A DNA stretch of 64,000 nt from assembly GCA_031281155.1 (NCBI GenBank), contig JAITFT010000084.1, positions 19,731 through 83,730 of the forward strand, written 5' to 3'. Shown in pieces: positions 17,019 to 26,688 of the stretch; position 1 is the first letter of the stretch, and every line of letters begins with the position of its first letter. The position numbers and the translations under genes are program-made. Source of the stretch: Candidatus Fibrimonadaceae bacterium (lineage in GTDB: Bacteria > Fibrobacterota > Fibrobacteria > Fibrobacterales > Fibrobacteraceae). Below the pieces are notes generated by a model. It searched no databases and was not told the DNA's origin. It saw nothing but the letters and a program-made list of their open reading frames with translations.

Positions 17019-18897
17019 CGCTCGTTATATCGTCTGTTTGAATTCCATCGCCGCGCCAAGCGTCGAGGGTTTGAGGTAACAGCTTTTCTATTAAGTCGTC
17101 GTCTATTGTTTTGCCTTCTAAAAAGCTTATCAATCTTTCCAAACCGTAAATTTCACCCTTTGGGCTAAAGGTTTCTGTTATTCCATCTGTGTATAAAATA
17201 ATCGTATCGCCTTTTTCCACAAGAAGCTCGTTCTCGCTAATGTATGGCTCTATATCGGGATCCATCATAAGCGCAAGACCACCGGAACGAATGCAGTCCA
17301 TGGTATTGCTCTTTGCCTTAAAATGCAAAATATGTTCGTGCCCGCAGCTAACATAGCGCAATTTATTATTGTTGGAATCCCACTCAAAGAACAGCATTGT
17401 GATAAACATGCCCGTGCTTATTTTACGCGACATATAAGTATTCAAATCCACTATAAATTTTTTCAAATCTTTTACGTGCTTATACTCGTTTTGCAAATAC
17501 GTTTGCATAATAGCTGCCAAAATTCCAGCGGAAACACCTTTGCCGCTTACATCGCCTATGGCAATGCCCAGCTTGCCTTCGCTCTCTATAAAGTCGTAAA
17601 AATCACCGCCAATTTCCTTTGCAGGCTGCATAAGAAAGTTTACTTTTATTCCGTTTACTTGCGGAACTTCATTGGTAAACAAAGCAGCCTGAACTGCGTT
17701 TCCAGAATTCAATTCCAAGGACATTCTTATATTTTCGTTTTTTTGGAAAGCTATTCTGCTGGAGTTTAAAATCATGGTTGCAAAGTTTGAAAGATTCTTT
17801 GCCGTATTGAAATCTGTTTCCGTTAAATAATCGCCATCTGTTTTATTTTCCAAAACAAGCACTCCCAAAAGCTCATCTTCTTGCAAAAGCGGTATGAGTA
17901 TTATTGAGCTGATTTCCTGTGAAAGCTTGCCGAATATTTCTTCCATATTATGCTGTGAACTATTAAAAAATATGCCAGCCCCATTATTATGCCCACACTT
18001 CCAAATAATGGCTTTAGGATCTCTTATCTGCTGTTTAAATGTAAGCTCTCGTAACAAATCTGCTCTTGTAAATAATTTTTCGCTACCTATGCTCAAGGGA
18101 AAATACAAGCCCGTAACGCTAACGCATGAAAAGAACTTTCTGCTTTCGTTCCATTCATAAATCGCTGCGCCTTTTACATTGAGAAAACGGCATAAACTTG
18201 CCAAATATGAATTTGAAGCCTCTTCCTTATTTGAAAAATCCTTGATAGACTGCGAAATTTCGTTTATCATGTTCTGGAAATATTCCTGCTCGTTATGCAG
18301 TCTTTCAACGGTATTTTGAAAACCAGCAAGCTCGCGCTGCCTTTTTTCCATGCTCAAATAGAAAACCAAACCAACAAAGAATATTCTAAAAGCATAAAGG
18401 TCAAATAAAAGAGTGGGTATTAACAGCAAAATAAGCATATATATGGACATTTTAGATATATACGCCGTTAAATAGTACTCTCTGCCCATATTCAAGGCAA
18501 TGTAAATTGAAAATAGCGTAGCAAGCAAAGTCCAAAGTTCTATTCCGTAAATATTGCCAAGAAAATTATAGAGCGAAATTTGCAGTATAGTACTTATAAA
18601 AATAAGAGAAGCGATTTTCAAAAGCCTTTTTTTGTTTATTGAATAAGATAAATCTACTTGAATTACAAATAGCAAAAAAACCAAATCTACTATTCTAAGC
18701 AGGTATGTATAAGATAATTCTGCATAAAAATGCTGGTAAGTAAAAAAGAAATTAAATGCAAAAAAAGCGAAGAAGCCTAAAAATTCAATCGCTACAAACT
18801 TATCTCTAAATGAAAAATTCTTCCATTTAATAAACGCCATGAAAGCGGGGGGTGCCGCTAAAAACGGCAACAGTAGATATATAGCCTTTAATATCAT
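17002..18897 (-). CDS. Membrane-anchored PP2C/SpoIIE-type phosphatase with GAF domain
   Basis: A protein of 631 residues. About seven membrane segments (1-190) lead through a coiled linker to a GAF-like domain (about 225-390) and a SpoIIE/RsbU PP2C domain (about 410-631) with EIGGDFYDF, IAIGDVSGKGVSAG, YVSCGHEHILHF, YTDGITET and QTDDITSVMM, the metal-binding aspartates in order. RsbU-type phosphatases dephosphorylate STAS anti-anti-sigma proteins. None is adjacent. The gene follows pilQ by 16 nt, so it is probably the last gene of the pilus operon, suggesting a link between pilus assembly and partner-switch signalling (inference). Confidence 0.85.
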   Translation of the reverse strand: MILKAIYLLLPFLAAPPAFMAFIKWKNFSFRDKFVAIEFLGFFAFFAFNFFFTYQHFYAELSYTYLLRIVDLVFLLFVIQVDLSYSINKKRLLKIASLIFISTILQISLYNFLGNIYGIELWTLLATLFSIYIALNMGREYYLTAYISKMSIYMLILLLIPTLLFDLYAFRIFFVGLVFYLSMEKRQRELAGFQNTVERLHNEQEYFQNMINEISQSIKDFSNKEEASNSYLASLCRFLNVKGAAIYEWNESRKFFSCVSVTGLYFPLSIGSEKLFTRADLLRELTFKQQIRDPKAIIWKCGHNNGAGIFFNSSQHNMEEIFGKLSQEISSIILIPLLQEDELLGVLVLENKTDGDYLTETDFNTAKNLSNFATMILNSSRIAFQKNENIRMSLELNSGNAVQAALFTNEVPQVNGIKVNFLMQPAKEIGGDFYDFIESEGKLGIAIGDVSGKGVSAGILAAIMQTYLQNEYKHVKDLKKFIVDLNTYMSRKISTGMFITMLFFEWDSNNNKLRYVSCGHEHILHFKAKSNTMDCIRSGGLALMMDPDIEPYISENELLVEKGDTIILYTDGITETFSPKGEIYGLERLISFLEGKTIDDDLIEKLLPQTLDAWRGDGIQTDDITSVMMRF

Positions 18898-18913
18898 TAC
18901 CGGCCGTTATCTA

Positions 18914-20269
18914 TCATCCATCCCATCCGTCATCGTAGTCATCATCGTCTGCTAATGCTTCGTTGCTCACGCTGGTTGCCACAGGGGCTGCGCTGATTGC
19001 TGCAGGAGCAGCCAAATAGTTTCGCATTATACGAGGAGTAACAAAGATAACCAAGTCTCTTTTATTTACTTCTTTGCGAGTGCGCTTGAACAAATTCCCC
19101 AAAACAGGAATATCTTTCAAGAAAGGAATACCAACTTCTACTTCCATTTCCTCATTTTTAGTTAAACCGCCTATAATAACGGTTTCGCCATCGGAAACCA
19201 CAACTCTTGTTCTAGCTTCTTGCTTGTGAATAACCAATTGGTTGTTGTCCCAGCCATAGTCGTTGTTTTCGGGGTGAAGCTCAAGCAATATTCTGTTATC
19301 ACCTGCAACATGAGGCGTTACTGTTAGCTTTATACCGCTTTCAACCATTTGATAAGCAACATTTCCGCTCTCATCCATAACTCTTAGAGAAACCTGAGAA
19401 CCCATGAATATTTCTGCTTGCGTGTGATCAAGGGTTGAAATTTGCGGACTTGCCAAAATCTCGGAACGCGAATCGGTTAAAATACTTGCCAACGTAGCAT
19501 CCATATTTCCGCCAAAAGCGTTTACGGTAATTTCGGTTGTGGGAGTAACGCTGATTACGCCTTCTTCGATCGCCGCGCCTGCAACGCTTGGCCTATTTTG
19601 CATACCTGCGCCAAGCCTTGAGCTACCAATGCCAAGCACAGACCAATCAACCCCTAAGTCATTCATTAAACGGCTATCTACCACCATTAGCTTAGCAGTG
19701 ATTACAATTTGCAGAGTTTCAACATCCAGCTCTCTCAGGGTGTTTCTCATTTGAGCCAAGCGCCTTTCTGTGTCGTAAACTATTATGGCGTTGTTGCGTT
19801 CTACAACTGAAATGCGACCGCGCGAAGATTTCATGGACTCCAAAACGCCAGCCATCTCACCAGCTGAGGCATGCTTGATTTGGAAATTCTGCCGCACGAG
19901 TGGAGCAAGCATATCGCTTTGCTCACGTTTCTCAGACTCTCTTATCACCCTTTGCTGATAAGAGGAAGTTCTTTGCACGCTTATGTAGTTCCCTTCTGAA
20001 ATCCAGGTGAGATCTTGCATATCGCATACGATTTGCAGAAGTTCCAGCCACGTTTTTTGCGTAACGTTCATGGAAAGAGTTCCTTGAACATCTGGAGCGA
20101 GCAGTATATCTATGCCCGCCCGCTGGGAGATTGCGTGAAAGACGGAAGCAAAATCCGCATTCACAAAGCTAATGTCATATCTCTTCCCATCGCTTCTTAC
20201 AGCGGAAAAGGAAGAAACTGCCAAGCAAAGGACAAAAAGCTGTACAACAGCTATTATTTTTTTCTTCAT
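18914..20269 (-). CDS. pilQ: Type IV pilus secretin PilQ (short form)
   Basis: About 451 residues. A signal peptide (MKKKIIAVVQLFVLCLAVSS) is followed by a secretin/TonB short N-terminal domain (ISFVNADFASVFHAISQRAG), an N1-type domain (about 130-195) and the secretin pore (IEEGVISVTPTTEITVNAF through GDNRILLELHPE and GETVIIGGLTKNEEMEVEVG, ending KRDLVIFVTPRIM). It forms the outer-membrane channel. AMIN domains of longer PilQs are lacking. An ATG five codons earlier (20284) directly abuts the previous stop; ATG at 20269 is preferred because AAGGG precedes it and the signal begins there. Confidence 0.9.
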   Translation of the reverse strand: MKKKIIAVVQLFVLCLAVSSFSAVRSDGKRYDISFVNADFASVFHAISQRAGIDILLAPDVQGTLSMNVTQKTWLELLQIVCDMQDLTWISEGNYISVQRTSSYQQRVIRESEKREQSDMLAPLVRQNFQIKHASAGEMAGVLESMKSSRGRISVVERNNAIIVYDTERRLAQMRNTLRELDVETLQIVITAKLMVVDSRLMNDLGVDWSVLGIGSSRLGAGMQNRPSVAGAAIEEGVISVTPTTEITVNAFGGNMDATLASILTDSRSEILASPQISTLDHTQAEIFMGSQVSLRVMDESGNVAYQMVESGIKLTVTPHVAGDNRILLELHPENNDYGWDNNQLVIHKQEARTRVVVSDGETVIIGGLTKNEEMEVEVGIPFLKDIPVLGNLFKRTRKEVNKRDLVIFVTPRIMRNYLAAPAAISAAPVATSVSNEALADDDDYDDGWDG

Positions 20270-20284
20270 TGAGCACCCTTTCAT

Positions 20285-21439
20285 TTAATTACCCCCAAAC
20301 CTATCGGGTAAGTCCATTGTGTACCGACGACTCACCCCGTATTCTTGCAACAAGAAAAGCACGCCATTTTGTGTAATTCTAAGTATTCTACCGTTTTTAA
20401 CGCTATCACCTTCGTATAGCGTATGTGAAAGCCCTCTAACTTTGTTGTTGGAGAGTAGCGCCATTGGCCTTTCATTTTCATAAAAAATGCCCACGAGAGT
20501 TAGATGATCAACGTCTATGCCATCGCTTTCAAGCGACCTAACTTGCACGAAAGGATCTCTGCGGCCATAAGAACTGTAAACTATATTGTCGATATCTCTC
20601 CAGCCGTATTTTTCCACAATTTTATCTACATTGCCTGGAACTTCCTTTCCGCGCCTGCGTATTTCGTCTCTTTGCGCTGTTGTAAGCCCGCCTTCTATCA
20701 TTACATCTCTTTGAAATACGTATCCTTCTTTGTTTTTGAAACGAACTCTATAGAAAGGACCTACCCTCGACAGCACTTTCAAGCGATCGCCAATTTCCAA
20801 AGCTTCCAAAGGAACCCTGCTTTCTGCCGGGCCAGGAAAAAGCGAAGCTATTTCTTCTGTGACTATGTAGGAGGCATCTGTTCTTTTAACTTGTATGGAT
20901 TGCATTAAAGACAAGTCGGTTTCTATTCTTCTGTTTTGCATGCTGTCTGCGAAAGCACGAGAACTAAGTGCCAAGGGTTCAAAACTCGGCAAAAAAAACT
21001 GGGAACTTTTTAAGCCAGTTGGCAAAGCCTGCCAATTTTCCAGCCTGCCCGGACTTATATGTTTTTGCAAAAGAATACGATTATTCGTGAGCAACACAGC
21101 TGGCCTTTCACCTCTATTCAGATAGAATACCAGCTTTCCATCTGACCAGGCCAAACCCCTGGCAAAAGTGCTGTTTGCAGTCTGAAGCATGGTAGAATGC
21201 CCATGCGAACCTTCAACGGATAATTCAATGGTGGAATCGGTGATAACGGGCTCGGCACCCTTTGTCAAATTTGATTCCAGAACTACCATCAGCCCTTCCC
21301 ATTCGGAATTTTTCTGCACGGCAACACTGGCTACGCGAGGCGGAAGCAAAGAAAATTCTACTTCAGAATTACTCGAATAAGAGGTGCCAACAAGCAAAAA
21401 CAAGGCTATAACGGAAATGTATGTTCTAAAATTTTTCAT
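20285..21439 (-). CDS. pilP: PilP-like pilus assembly protein with SH3 domain
   Basis: A protein of 384 residues in the pilP position. A signal peptide is followed by an N-terminal AMIN-like beta domain (about 25-130), a bacterial SH3-like module around 190-260 (EALEIGDRLKVLSRVGPFYR, FKNKEGYVFQRDVM), and a C-terminal PilP domain (about 290-380: YSSYGRRDPFVQV, LTLVGIFYENERPMALLSNN). Classical PilP is a ~170-residue lipoprotein linking PilNO to PilQ. Here the parts missing from the short PilQ (AMIN-like) and an SH3 module sit on PilP instead. Cotranscribed between pilO and pilQ. Confidence 0.75.
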   Translation of the reverse strand: MKNFRTYISVIALFLLVGTSYSSNSEVEFSLLPPRVASVAVQKNSEWEGLMVVLESNLTKGAEPVITDSTIELSVEGSHGHSTMLQTANSTFARGLAWSDGKLVFYLNRGERPAVLLTNNRILLQKHISPGRLENWQALPTGLKSSQFFLPSFEPLALSSRAFADSMQNRRIETDLSLMQSIQVKRTDASYIVTEEIASLFPGPAESRVPLEALEIGDRLKVLSRVGPFYRVRFKNKEGYVFQRDVMIEGGLTTAQRDEIRRRGKEVPGNVDKIVEKYGWRDIDNIVYSSYGRRDPFVQVRSLESDGIDVDHLTLVGIFYENERPMALLSNNKVRGLSHTLYEGDSVKNGRILRITQNGVLFLLQEYGVSRRYTMDLPDRFGGN

Positions 21440-21441
21440 AG

Positions 21442-22050
21442 TTACCTACTCCTTGAGGTAAATGTAGTTAAATCAAAAGAGACATTCATGGTTATAGCCT
21501 GCCAACCATGGTCTTCCGCCCTTCTTACCTCTTGACTTATTATGCCAGAACGAGTCAGCTTTAAGTTATCTATGGAGGTGGGGTAATTGAAACCAGCAAT
21601 TTCTGCAAACAGATAGCCAAGCATGTGATAACCGGCATTAATGTTAAAGGTGTAATTATTTCTAATAAAATGCTCTTCCTCTTCTGTGCCATTTGGCCTA
21701 AATGCCTGTATATTAACACCAGAGGTTCTGACTGCGGTATATAGATCTCTCAGACGATTTGGAACCTTTTCCTCTTCTGGGAACATTTCCTTCAATCTTT
21801 CGAATTCCATCTGCGCATTCTGCAGTTCTGTTTCAAGCATTGGTATGCGAGGCCTCTGTGCATTTATTCTATCTAGCTCTTCTTGCGCAGCATCCCTGTT
21901 AGCCACCAATTCATGCTTTTTGTTCTGGAAATCTGTCCAGGTAAAATCGTAAAAGTAATAGCTGACGCCCACGCAGAAGATAATAGCAACCGCCGCATAG
22001 ACGTTCTTTAGGTTCTTTTTATCTCTTATGTCAAAAATACCTATGTTCAT
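21442..22050 (-). CDS. pilO: Type IV pilus inner-membrane protein PilO
   Basis: About 202 residues: one membrane segment (about 18-38, VYAAVAIIFCVGVSYYFY), a coiled coil (LVANRDAAQEELDRI onward) and a PilO ferredoxin-like domain (RLRDLYTAVRTSGVNIQAF). It pairs with PilN to align the pilus machine with PilQ. The start at 22050 (MNIGIFDIRDKKN) follows the pilN stop by 1 nt; an in-frame start 27 nt earlier would add cytosolic residues and is less likely. Confidence 0.88.
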   Translation of the reverse strand: MNIGIFDIRDKKNLKNVYAAVAIIFCVGVSYYFYDFTWTDFQNKKHELVANRDAAQEELDRINAQRPRIPMLETELQNAQMEFERLKEMFPEEEKVPNRLRDLYTAVRTSGVNIQAFRPNGTEEEEHFIRNNYTFNINAGYHMLGYLFAEIAGFNYPTSIDNLKLTRSGIISQEVRRAEDHGWQAITMNVSFDLTTFTSRSR

Positions 22051-22051
22051 A

Positions 22052-22642
22052 TCAACGCACTCCTGTTTCCATACCATACCCTAGATCGAAATTAACGACC
22101 AAAGAGAATCTGTATGCATCTTCGCCTTCTACTTTATCTGCACTTATATTTGATAGACTTACGCCAGTAATAACATTCGTTTGCTGTTCTAGTTTTAACA
22201 TATACATTGCTACTTCAGAAAAATCCCAAGTTACACAGTCCACATCCATTTTGCCTTCCCTTTGAGTTATGCTTGTTATCCAAGTGTTGGGCATAAGCGC
22301 AGTGGACAATTCTTCGAGCAGTACAACCCAGCGCCTGCGGCTAACCTGTATGGAGCGAAGAGCATCGCTTCTCTGTTCTATCATTCTTAAAGTTTCTTCC
22401 AGTTCTTTTATTTTTTCCAGCAGAGGACGCTCTTTTTCAACAGCCTCATTTATTTGCGCAACTGAGCTTTCCAGTTCGTAAGTAGTTTTAACTATGTGGG
22501 AGTAAAGCACGGATAAAGTCAATGTTACCAAAATTACTGCGATGGTGGACAAGACAACCTGCGTGCTCGAAAGCCACGATAAATCCCGCTTTTTACGCCT
22601 GAACTCAAGAGGTAGAAGGTTTATTTCAAGTTGATTTACCAT
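22052..22642 (-). CDS. pilN: Type IV pilus inner-membrane protein PilN
   Basis: A protein of 196 residues beginning MVNQLEINLLPLEFRRKKRD, which contains the PilN signature INLLP that docks into PilM. One membrane segment (about 27-49), a coiled coil and a ferredoxin-like domain (VVLLEELSTALMPNTWITSI) follow. Its ATG overlaps the pilM stop by 1 nt. Confidence 0.92.
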   Translation of the reverse strand: MVNQLEINLLPLEFRRKKRDLSWLSSTQVVLSTIAVILVTLTLSVLYSHIVKTTYELESSVAQINEAVEKERPLLEKIKELEETLRMIEQRSDALRSIQVSRRRWVVLLEELSTALMPNTWITSITQREGKMDVDCVTWDFSEVAMYMLKLEQQTNVITGVSLSNISADKVEGEDAYRFSLVVNFDLGYGMETGVR

Positions 22643-23784
22643 TAGAATCTCCTTAGGGCAAGACCCATGGCTACAGGGTAGATGCCAGACACGGCGTTAA
22701 GATCTGTTCCACGAAAACGAACAGGATCTACTTCTACTGTCTTAAAAGGATCCAGCAGAAGGATATCCATGGAGAACCTGTCTGACAGGAACTGAGTTAA
22801 TCCTTTTATATCTGCACCGCCGACTACGACCATTTTGGAAGGCCTCTTGTAATTATCTGAAGAACTGAAATAGCGAATTGCGGTGTCTATTTTCATGGAT
22901 ATTTCATCAAAAACAAATTCCATCGCAGATTTTACTTTTGGATCTTCCATGTCGATTTCTTCGTTATTGGTTCCAGTTAATAAATCGCCTGCTTGTTCGG
23001 TTGAAATTTCCAAGGAACCGGCAAGCTGCTCTTGAAAAGATTGAACCGAGCACCCTGTGATGGAGCGAGCTGTGCTAAAAGTGCCTTTGCGCAGGAATGC
23101 CAAATAAGATTGGCTGTACCCCAAGTTCAAAAGCAAAGCGGGATCGTCGTCGTCGCCGCCGTAGCCGGCTCCGTAGTCATCGTGTTGTTGTTGCTCCACG
23201 CTAAGGGAGTATATATTGCTTAAAGCAAAGACATCTACATCTATGGCTGCCAAGTCTATACTCAAGGCTTGAAAGAGATTTACCCAACTGGCGAGCACGT
23301 CTTTTTTGGCGGCTACAATCATAGCCTCTATTCCTTCTTCTCTGCGCTCCATAACGGCATAGTCGAGCACGTTGCCAGAATCGTCGAAGGGGCTTCTGCC
23401 CATGGCAGCCTGTAGTATAAGCTCGTTTTCTGGAATTTTAGCGGCCTTTACAGGCTGAGGCTTAACTAGAATTCTGTCGCATAAAATGCCAGAAGTCCAG
23501 TTAACTGAAATCACAAAGTCGCCATCCGCGCCTCCAGGCAAGGCTCTCATAAGCATTCTTTGCACACTATCTATGAAAACAGCAGGGTTCTTTACTTCGT
23601 TATCGACTATGACACCTTCGGGTATAGACTCCTGTTCCAAAGCAATCAAGGTGCTTCTAGAGCCCTTTTTATGCTCAACAACGGCCAACTTCAGCAGGCG
23701 ATGGCCTATGTCCAAGCCAAGTGTCCTGCTCTCGCCGCGAATTCTTGAAATTATATTGTGTAGCTGCACGGAGGTAATATACAT
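22642..23784 (-). CDS. pilM: Type IV pilus assembly ATPase-like PilM
   Basis: About 380 residues of the actin-like fold: LGLDIGHRLLKLAVVE (phosphate 1), LLNLGYSQSYLAFLRKG (phosphate 2) and MVVVGGADIKGLTQFL (adenosine). It is the cytoplasmic ring protein that binds PilN. ATG at 23784 (MYITSVQLHN) is preferred; a start 14 codons upstream would add a Lys-rich oligo-A-encoded extension. No clear TTTCTAYATT box precedes it, so the operon promoter is not identified. It heads pilMNOPQ plus the phosphatase gene. Confidence 0.9.
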   Translation of the reverse strand: MYITSVQLHNIISRIRGESRTLGLDIGHRLLKLAVVEHKKGSRSTLIALEQESIPEGVIVDNEVKNPAVFIDSVQRMLMRALPGGADGDFVISVNWTSGILCDRILVKPQPVKAAKIPENELILQAAMGRSPFDDSGNVLDYAVMERREEGIEAMIVAAKKDVLASWVNLFQALSIDLAAIDVDVFALSNIYSLSVEQQQHDDYGAGYGGDDDDPALLLNLGYSQSYLAFLRKGTFSTARSITGCSVQSFQEQLAGSLEISTEQAGDLLTGTNNEEIDMEDPKVKSAMEFVFDEISMKIDTAIRYFSSSDNYKRPSKMVVVGGADIKGLTQFLSDRFSMDILLLDPFKTVEVDPVRFRGTDLNAVSGIYPVAMGLALRRF

Positions 23785-23847
23785 TTTTTTTTTGCAAATG
23801 AACAAAAAAAAGAGCTTAAATGCCAATAAAAGTGAAAAAAGAGCCTA

Positions 23848-23872
23848 ATTTTGCTTAATTTTGCTTAATTTT
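23848..23872. repeat. 10-nt tandem repeat at the end of the PilZ gene
   Basis: About 2.5 units of ATTTTGCTTA overlap the PilZ stop codon (protein end KIKQN). Probably slippage-generated. Confidence 0.5.
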
Positions 23873-24964
23873 GGCATCTTGACGTTGTTTTTCGAACACG
23901 TACTGTGTTACTTGTTCCTGGACTTTTACAACGTCTCCGTCAAAAGCTACGCTATGAATAATTTTTGAGGGGTCATTTTTAAAGGAACCTGCAACCCGGA
24001 CAACCTTCACTGCCAGGTCGGCTATTGGACCTTGACCTGGAAGCTCGAAGTTCAGTTTCAAGGTAGTCCCATTAGACAGCTTAGCCGGAAGAGCCATGCC
24101 AAAGCCTCCACCCGACATATCTACTATGGTGCCGTAGAACATATCGCCTATGCGGTCATCTGCTACTTGTATCACCTCTACAGGTATGTTTACATCTACT
24201 CGCACCCAATTCCTTTGCTGTGCTCGGTTGAGCTTACAGGCGTGGCTTAGGACAAGTTGACCATCTGAACTGCTAAGTACCTGAGATTTAAAGGAATACT
24301 CTGCATCGCCGCCTCTGGTTAAGTTCATTTTAGCCCAAGTTCCAACGGGAATAAGAGAGCCTTCGGGGTGTTCGATAGACCACTTTTTTTCCTCTATGCT
24401 TAATATAGCGCATAAGCCCTTATGACTTGGCGGCCCACTATCCGGGACCAATACAAAGCATTTCTCGCCAACTTCAAATTGCCTTGTTGATGTGAAAGCT
24501 ATTTCTCTTGAAAGAGGCAAAAACTCAAGCACCTTCCTAAGCTCTCTTATACTCGCAAGCGTTTCGTTCGACATTGAAGAAATTTTCTCGCTTTCGTAAA
24601 AATTTTCGAGAGAACTTTCGAATACATGCGGAGATTTAACTATGGAATAAGGATCTTGAAGGTTGGCTTTCCCGGCAATGTCGCTTAATAAGGATATGCT
24701 GCTCGAATTCAGCTTTAAGCGGCCAACATGCTCATTAAACCTTTGCCAAGCCAAATTCAGCAACTTTAGCCTGGCTTTGTTTGAGCGGTGTATTTCGTAA
24801 AGCACTAGCGATATAACGAGTATAATAACTAAGAATACAAATATTAAAATTGTTTCTATTGAAAAATTTTTACTAAACCCTTGATGAAGCGATTGCGAAA
24901 ACTTATCAAATTTTAGCACGCTATCCATTGAGTTTGAACCCTGACTTTGCAAAATGTTTGACAT
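23855..24964 (-). CDS. PilZ-domain c-di-GMP receptor, membrane anchored
   Basis: About 369 residues with one membrane segment near residues 38-60 and a C-terminal PilZ domain carrying the c-di-GMP motifs RNWVR (RxxxR) and DMSGGG (DxSxxG). A YcgR-like N-terminal domain (ECFVLVPDSGPPSHKG-type region) may precede it. It could couple c-di-GMP made by the GGDEF enzyme at 33.4 kb to surface organelles; it sits just upstream of pilM on the same strand. The start at 24964 (MSNILQSQGSN) is set by a TTTCTACATT box ending 7 nt upstream; a longer frame would run through the promoter. Confidence 0.85.
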   Translation of the reverse strand: MSNILQSQGSNSMDSVLKFDKFSQSLHQGFSKNFSIETILIFVFLVIILVISLVLYEIHRSNKARLKLLNLAWQRFNEHVGRLKLNSSSISLLSDIAGKANLQDPYSIVKSPHVFESSLENFYESEKISSMSNETLASIRELRKVLEFLPLSREIAFTSTRQFEVGEKCFVLVPDSGPPSHKGLCAILSIEEKKWSIEHPEGSLIPVGTWAKMNLTRGGDAEYSFKSQVLSSSDGQLVLSHACKLNRAQQRNWVRVDVNIPVEVIQVADDRIGDMFYGTIVDMSGGGFGMALPAKLSNGTTLKLNFELPGQGPIADLAVKVVRVAGSFKNDPSKIIHSVAFDGDVVKVQEQVTQYVFEKQRQDAKIKQN

Positions 24965-24971
24965 TAATGGT

Positions 24972-24991
24972 AATGTAGAAATTTCTATATT
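24972..24991. promoter_or_regulatory. Divergent palindromic promoter, PilZ gene / recJ
   Basis: AATGTAGAAATTTCTATATT, with arms differing at one position. Leftward N=7 to the PilZ ATG, rightward N=11 to the recJ ATG. Neither start has a Shine-Dalgarno. Confidence 0.6.
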
Positions 24992-25002
24992 ATATATCCT
25001 AC

Positions 25003-26670
25003 ATGGCAAAAAGTTTATCATTGGAAATAGCGAAAAGGCATAAGGTTTCTATACTTCTGGCTCGGCTTTTGGTTTTGCGGGGAGTTAAAACTCCAGAAGA
25101 GGCAGATAATTGGCTGAATTGGGATATGCCTTGCGAGCACAGCCCATTTTTGCTTAAAAATATAGACAGAGCAATAGAGCTTGTTGTAGAGGCTAAGAAA
25201 AATAAAAAAAATGTTTGGGTTTATGGCGATTACGATTTAGACGGTATTTCTGGCACGGCTATTTTAGTCGGTGCACTTGGCGATTGGGGGTTGCCTGCAA
25301 GCTGGATGCTTCCAAACCGCTTTAACGGAGGCTACGGGCTTTCAACAAACGCTCTTCAAAAAATGAAAGATGCCGGAGCCGACTTTTTAATTTTAGTAGA
25401 TACCGGCATAACTGCAAGAGAAGAAATAAAGGCAGCAAAAGAACTCGGAATGCAGGTTTTGGTTATAGACCACCACAAGCCCTCCGGTGAGGGCTTGCCA
25501 AATGCAGATGCTATATTAGATCCCTTTTTAGAAGGCTGCGAATACCCAAATAAATCCCTGTGCGCCGCAGGGGTAGCATATAAATTTTTAGATGCCCTCT
25601 ACCAAAAAACAGGCAAGCCTTTAAGCGATTTAGAGCGATATTTGCCCATGGTTTCGCTTAGCACTCTTGCAGATATTGTTCCTTTAAGCCCAGAAAACAT
25701 TTCTTTAATTCGAAAGGGAATGATTAAATTTTCAAACTCCGATTGCCTCTCTATTCAAGTGCTATACGAAAAAATTGCAATAGATAAAAATTTTGTAACC
25801 AGCAACGATATGCACTATCGCATGGCTCCGCTTTTGAATGCTCCAGGCAGAATGGAAAGCCCCGATGCCGCTCTCAATTTTCTCTTGTGCAAAAGCAAGG
25901 AAGAAATAGAGAGCCTGTATAACAAGCTCGTAGAGTGCAACACAGAACGCAGGGTAATGGAACTGGACATTCATAAATACGCAATTAAAAGGCTTGGAGA
26001 AATTTACGGCGATAATTTGCCAAAGGTTTTGATAATAGACTCACTGGAATGGAATATAGGCATTATAGGAATAGTAGCGGCACGCATGGCGCAAGAACAC
26101 AGGCGGCCAACGGCTATAATTTCCGTTCAAAGCGATGGAATCGCCACTGCAAGCGCTCGCTCTGCCGGCTCGTTTAATTGGCACGGAGCACTTTATCCAT
26201 GCAGAGATATTTTCATTCGCTGGGGCGGGCATGTTAAAGCCGCAGGCTTTAACATAGCGGCAGAAAAAATAAACGAGCTTAGAACCCGCATGGAAGAACA
26301 AGCCGATATTCAAGATTTTGTGCCTTCGCCAGAAGAAGCCAGCCATTACGATTTGGAAGTTTCGCTCGCTGAAATCAATATGAATTTCTTGAACGAGTTA
26401 AGAAAGTTGGAACCCTTTGGAAACGAAAATCCCTACCCTATATTCCTGGCAAGGCAGGTTTTAGTGAGAAACCTAAAGCCTTTAACAGGCGGCCACCTGC
26501 GCTTTTATGCGGTGCAGGGCCGCACCTCAATTGTCGCTATTGCCTTTAACAAACCTCATTTGGCAGGAGCACTCCAAAAAGGCACTGTAAATTTAGTCTT
26601 TGAAGCTCGTCGCAACATTTACAAAGAAATAGAAAGCGTTCAGTTGATTGTGCATGGAGTGATGGAGTAA
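25003..26670 (+). CDS. recJ: Single-stranded-DNA exonuclease RecJ
   Basis: A protein of 555 residues, a DHH-family 5'-3' ssDNA exonuclease for recombination and mismatch repair. The DHH motifs are YGDYDLDGISG, LVDTGI and VIDHHKPS; the DHHA1 domain has ASARSAGSFNWHGAL and FIRWGGHVKAAGF, and an OB fold closes the protein. Normal length. The start ATG at 25003 lies 11 nt after a TTTCTATATT box. Confidence 0.95.
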   Translation: MAKSLSLEIAKRHKVSILLARLLVLRGVKTPEEADNWLNWDMPCEHSPFLLKNIDRAIELVVEAKKNKKNVWVYGDYDLDGISGTAILVGALGDWGLPASWMLPNRFNGGYGLSTNALQKMKDAGADFLILVDTGITAREEIKAAKELGMQVLVIDHHKPSGEGLPNADAILDPFLEGCEYPNKSLCAAGVAYKFLDALYQKTGKPLSDLERYLPMVSLSTLADIVPLSPENISLIRKGMIKFSNSDCLSIQVLYEKIAIDKNFVTSNDMHYRMAPLLNAPGRMESPDAALNFLLCKSKEEIESLYNKLVECNTERRVMELDIHKYAIKRLGEIYGDNLPKVLIIDSLEWNIGIIGIVAARMAQEHRRPTAIISVQSDGIATASARSAGSFNWHGALYPCRDIFIRWGGHVKAAGFNIAAEKINELRTRMEEQADIQDFVPSPEEASHYDLEVSLAEINMNFLNELRKLEPFGNENPYPIFLARQVLVRNLKPLTGGHLRFYAVQGRTSIVAIAFNKPHLAGALQKGTVNLVFEARRNIYKEIESVQLIVHGVME

Positions 26671-26688
26671 TTTTTCAGAGCCGAGTGC

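Noticed and set aside
25251..25265. TGGCACG as a second sigma-54 site
   Set aside because: Inside recJ, and the -12 element reads TTTT without GC.
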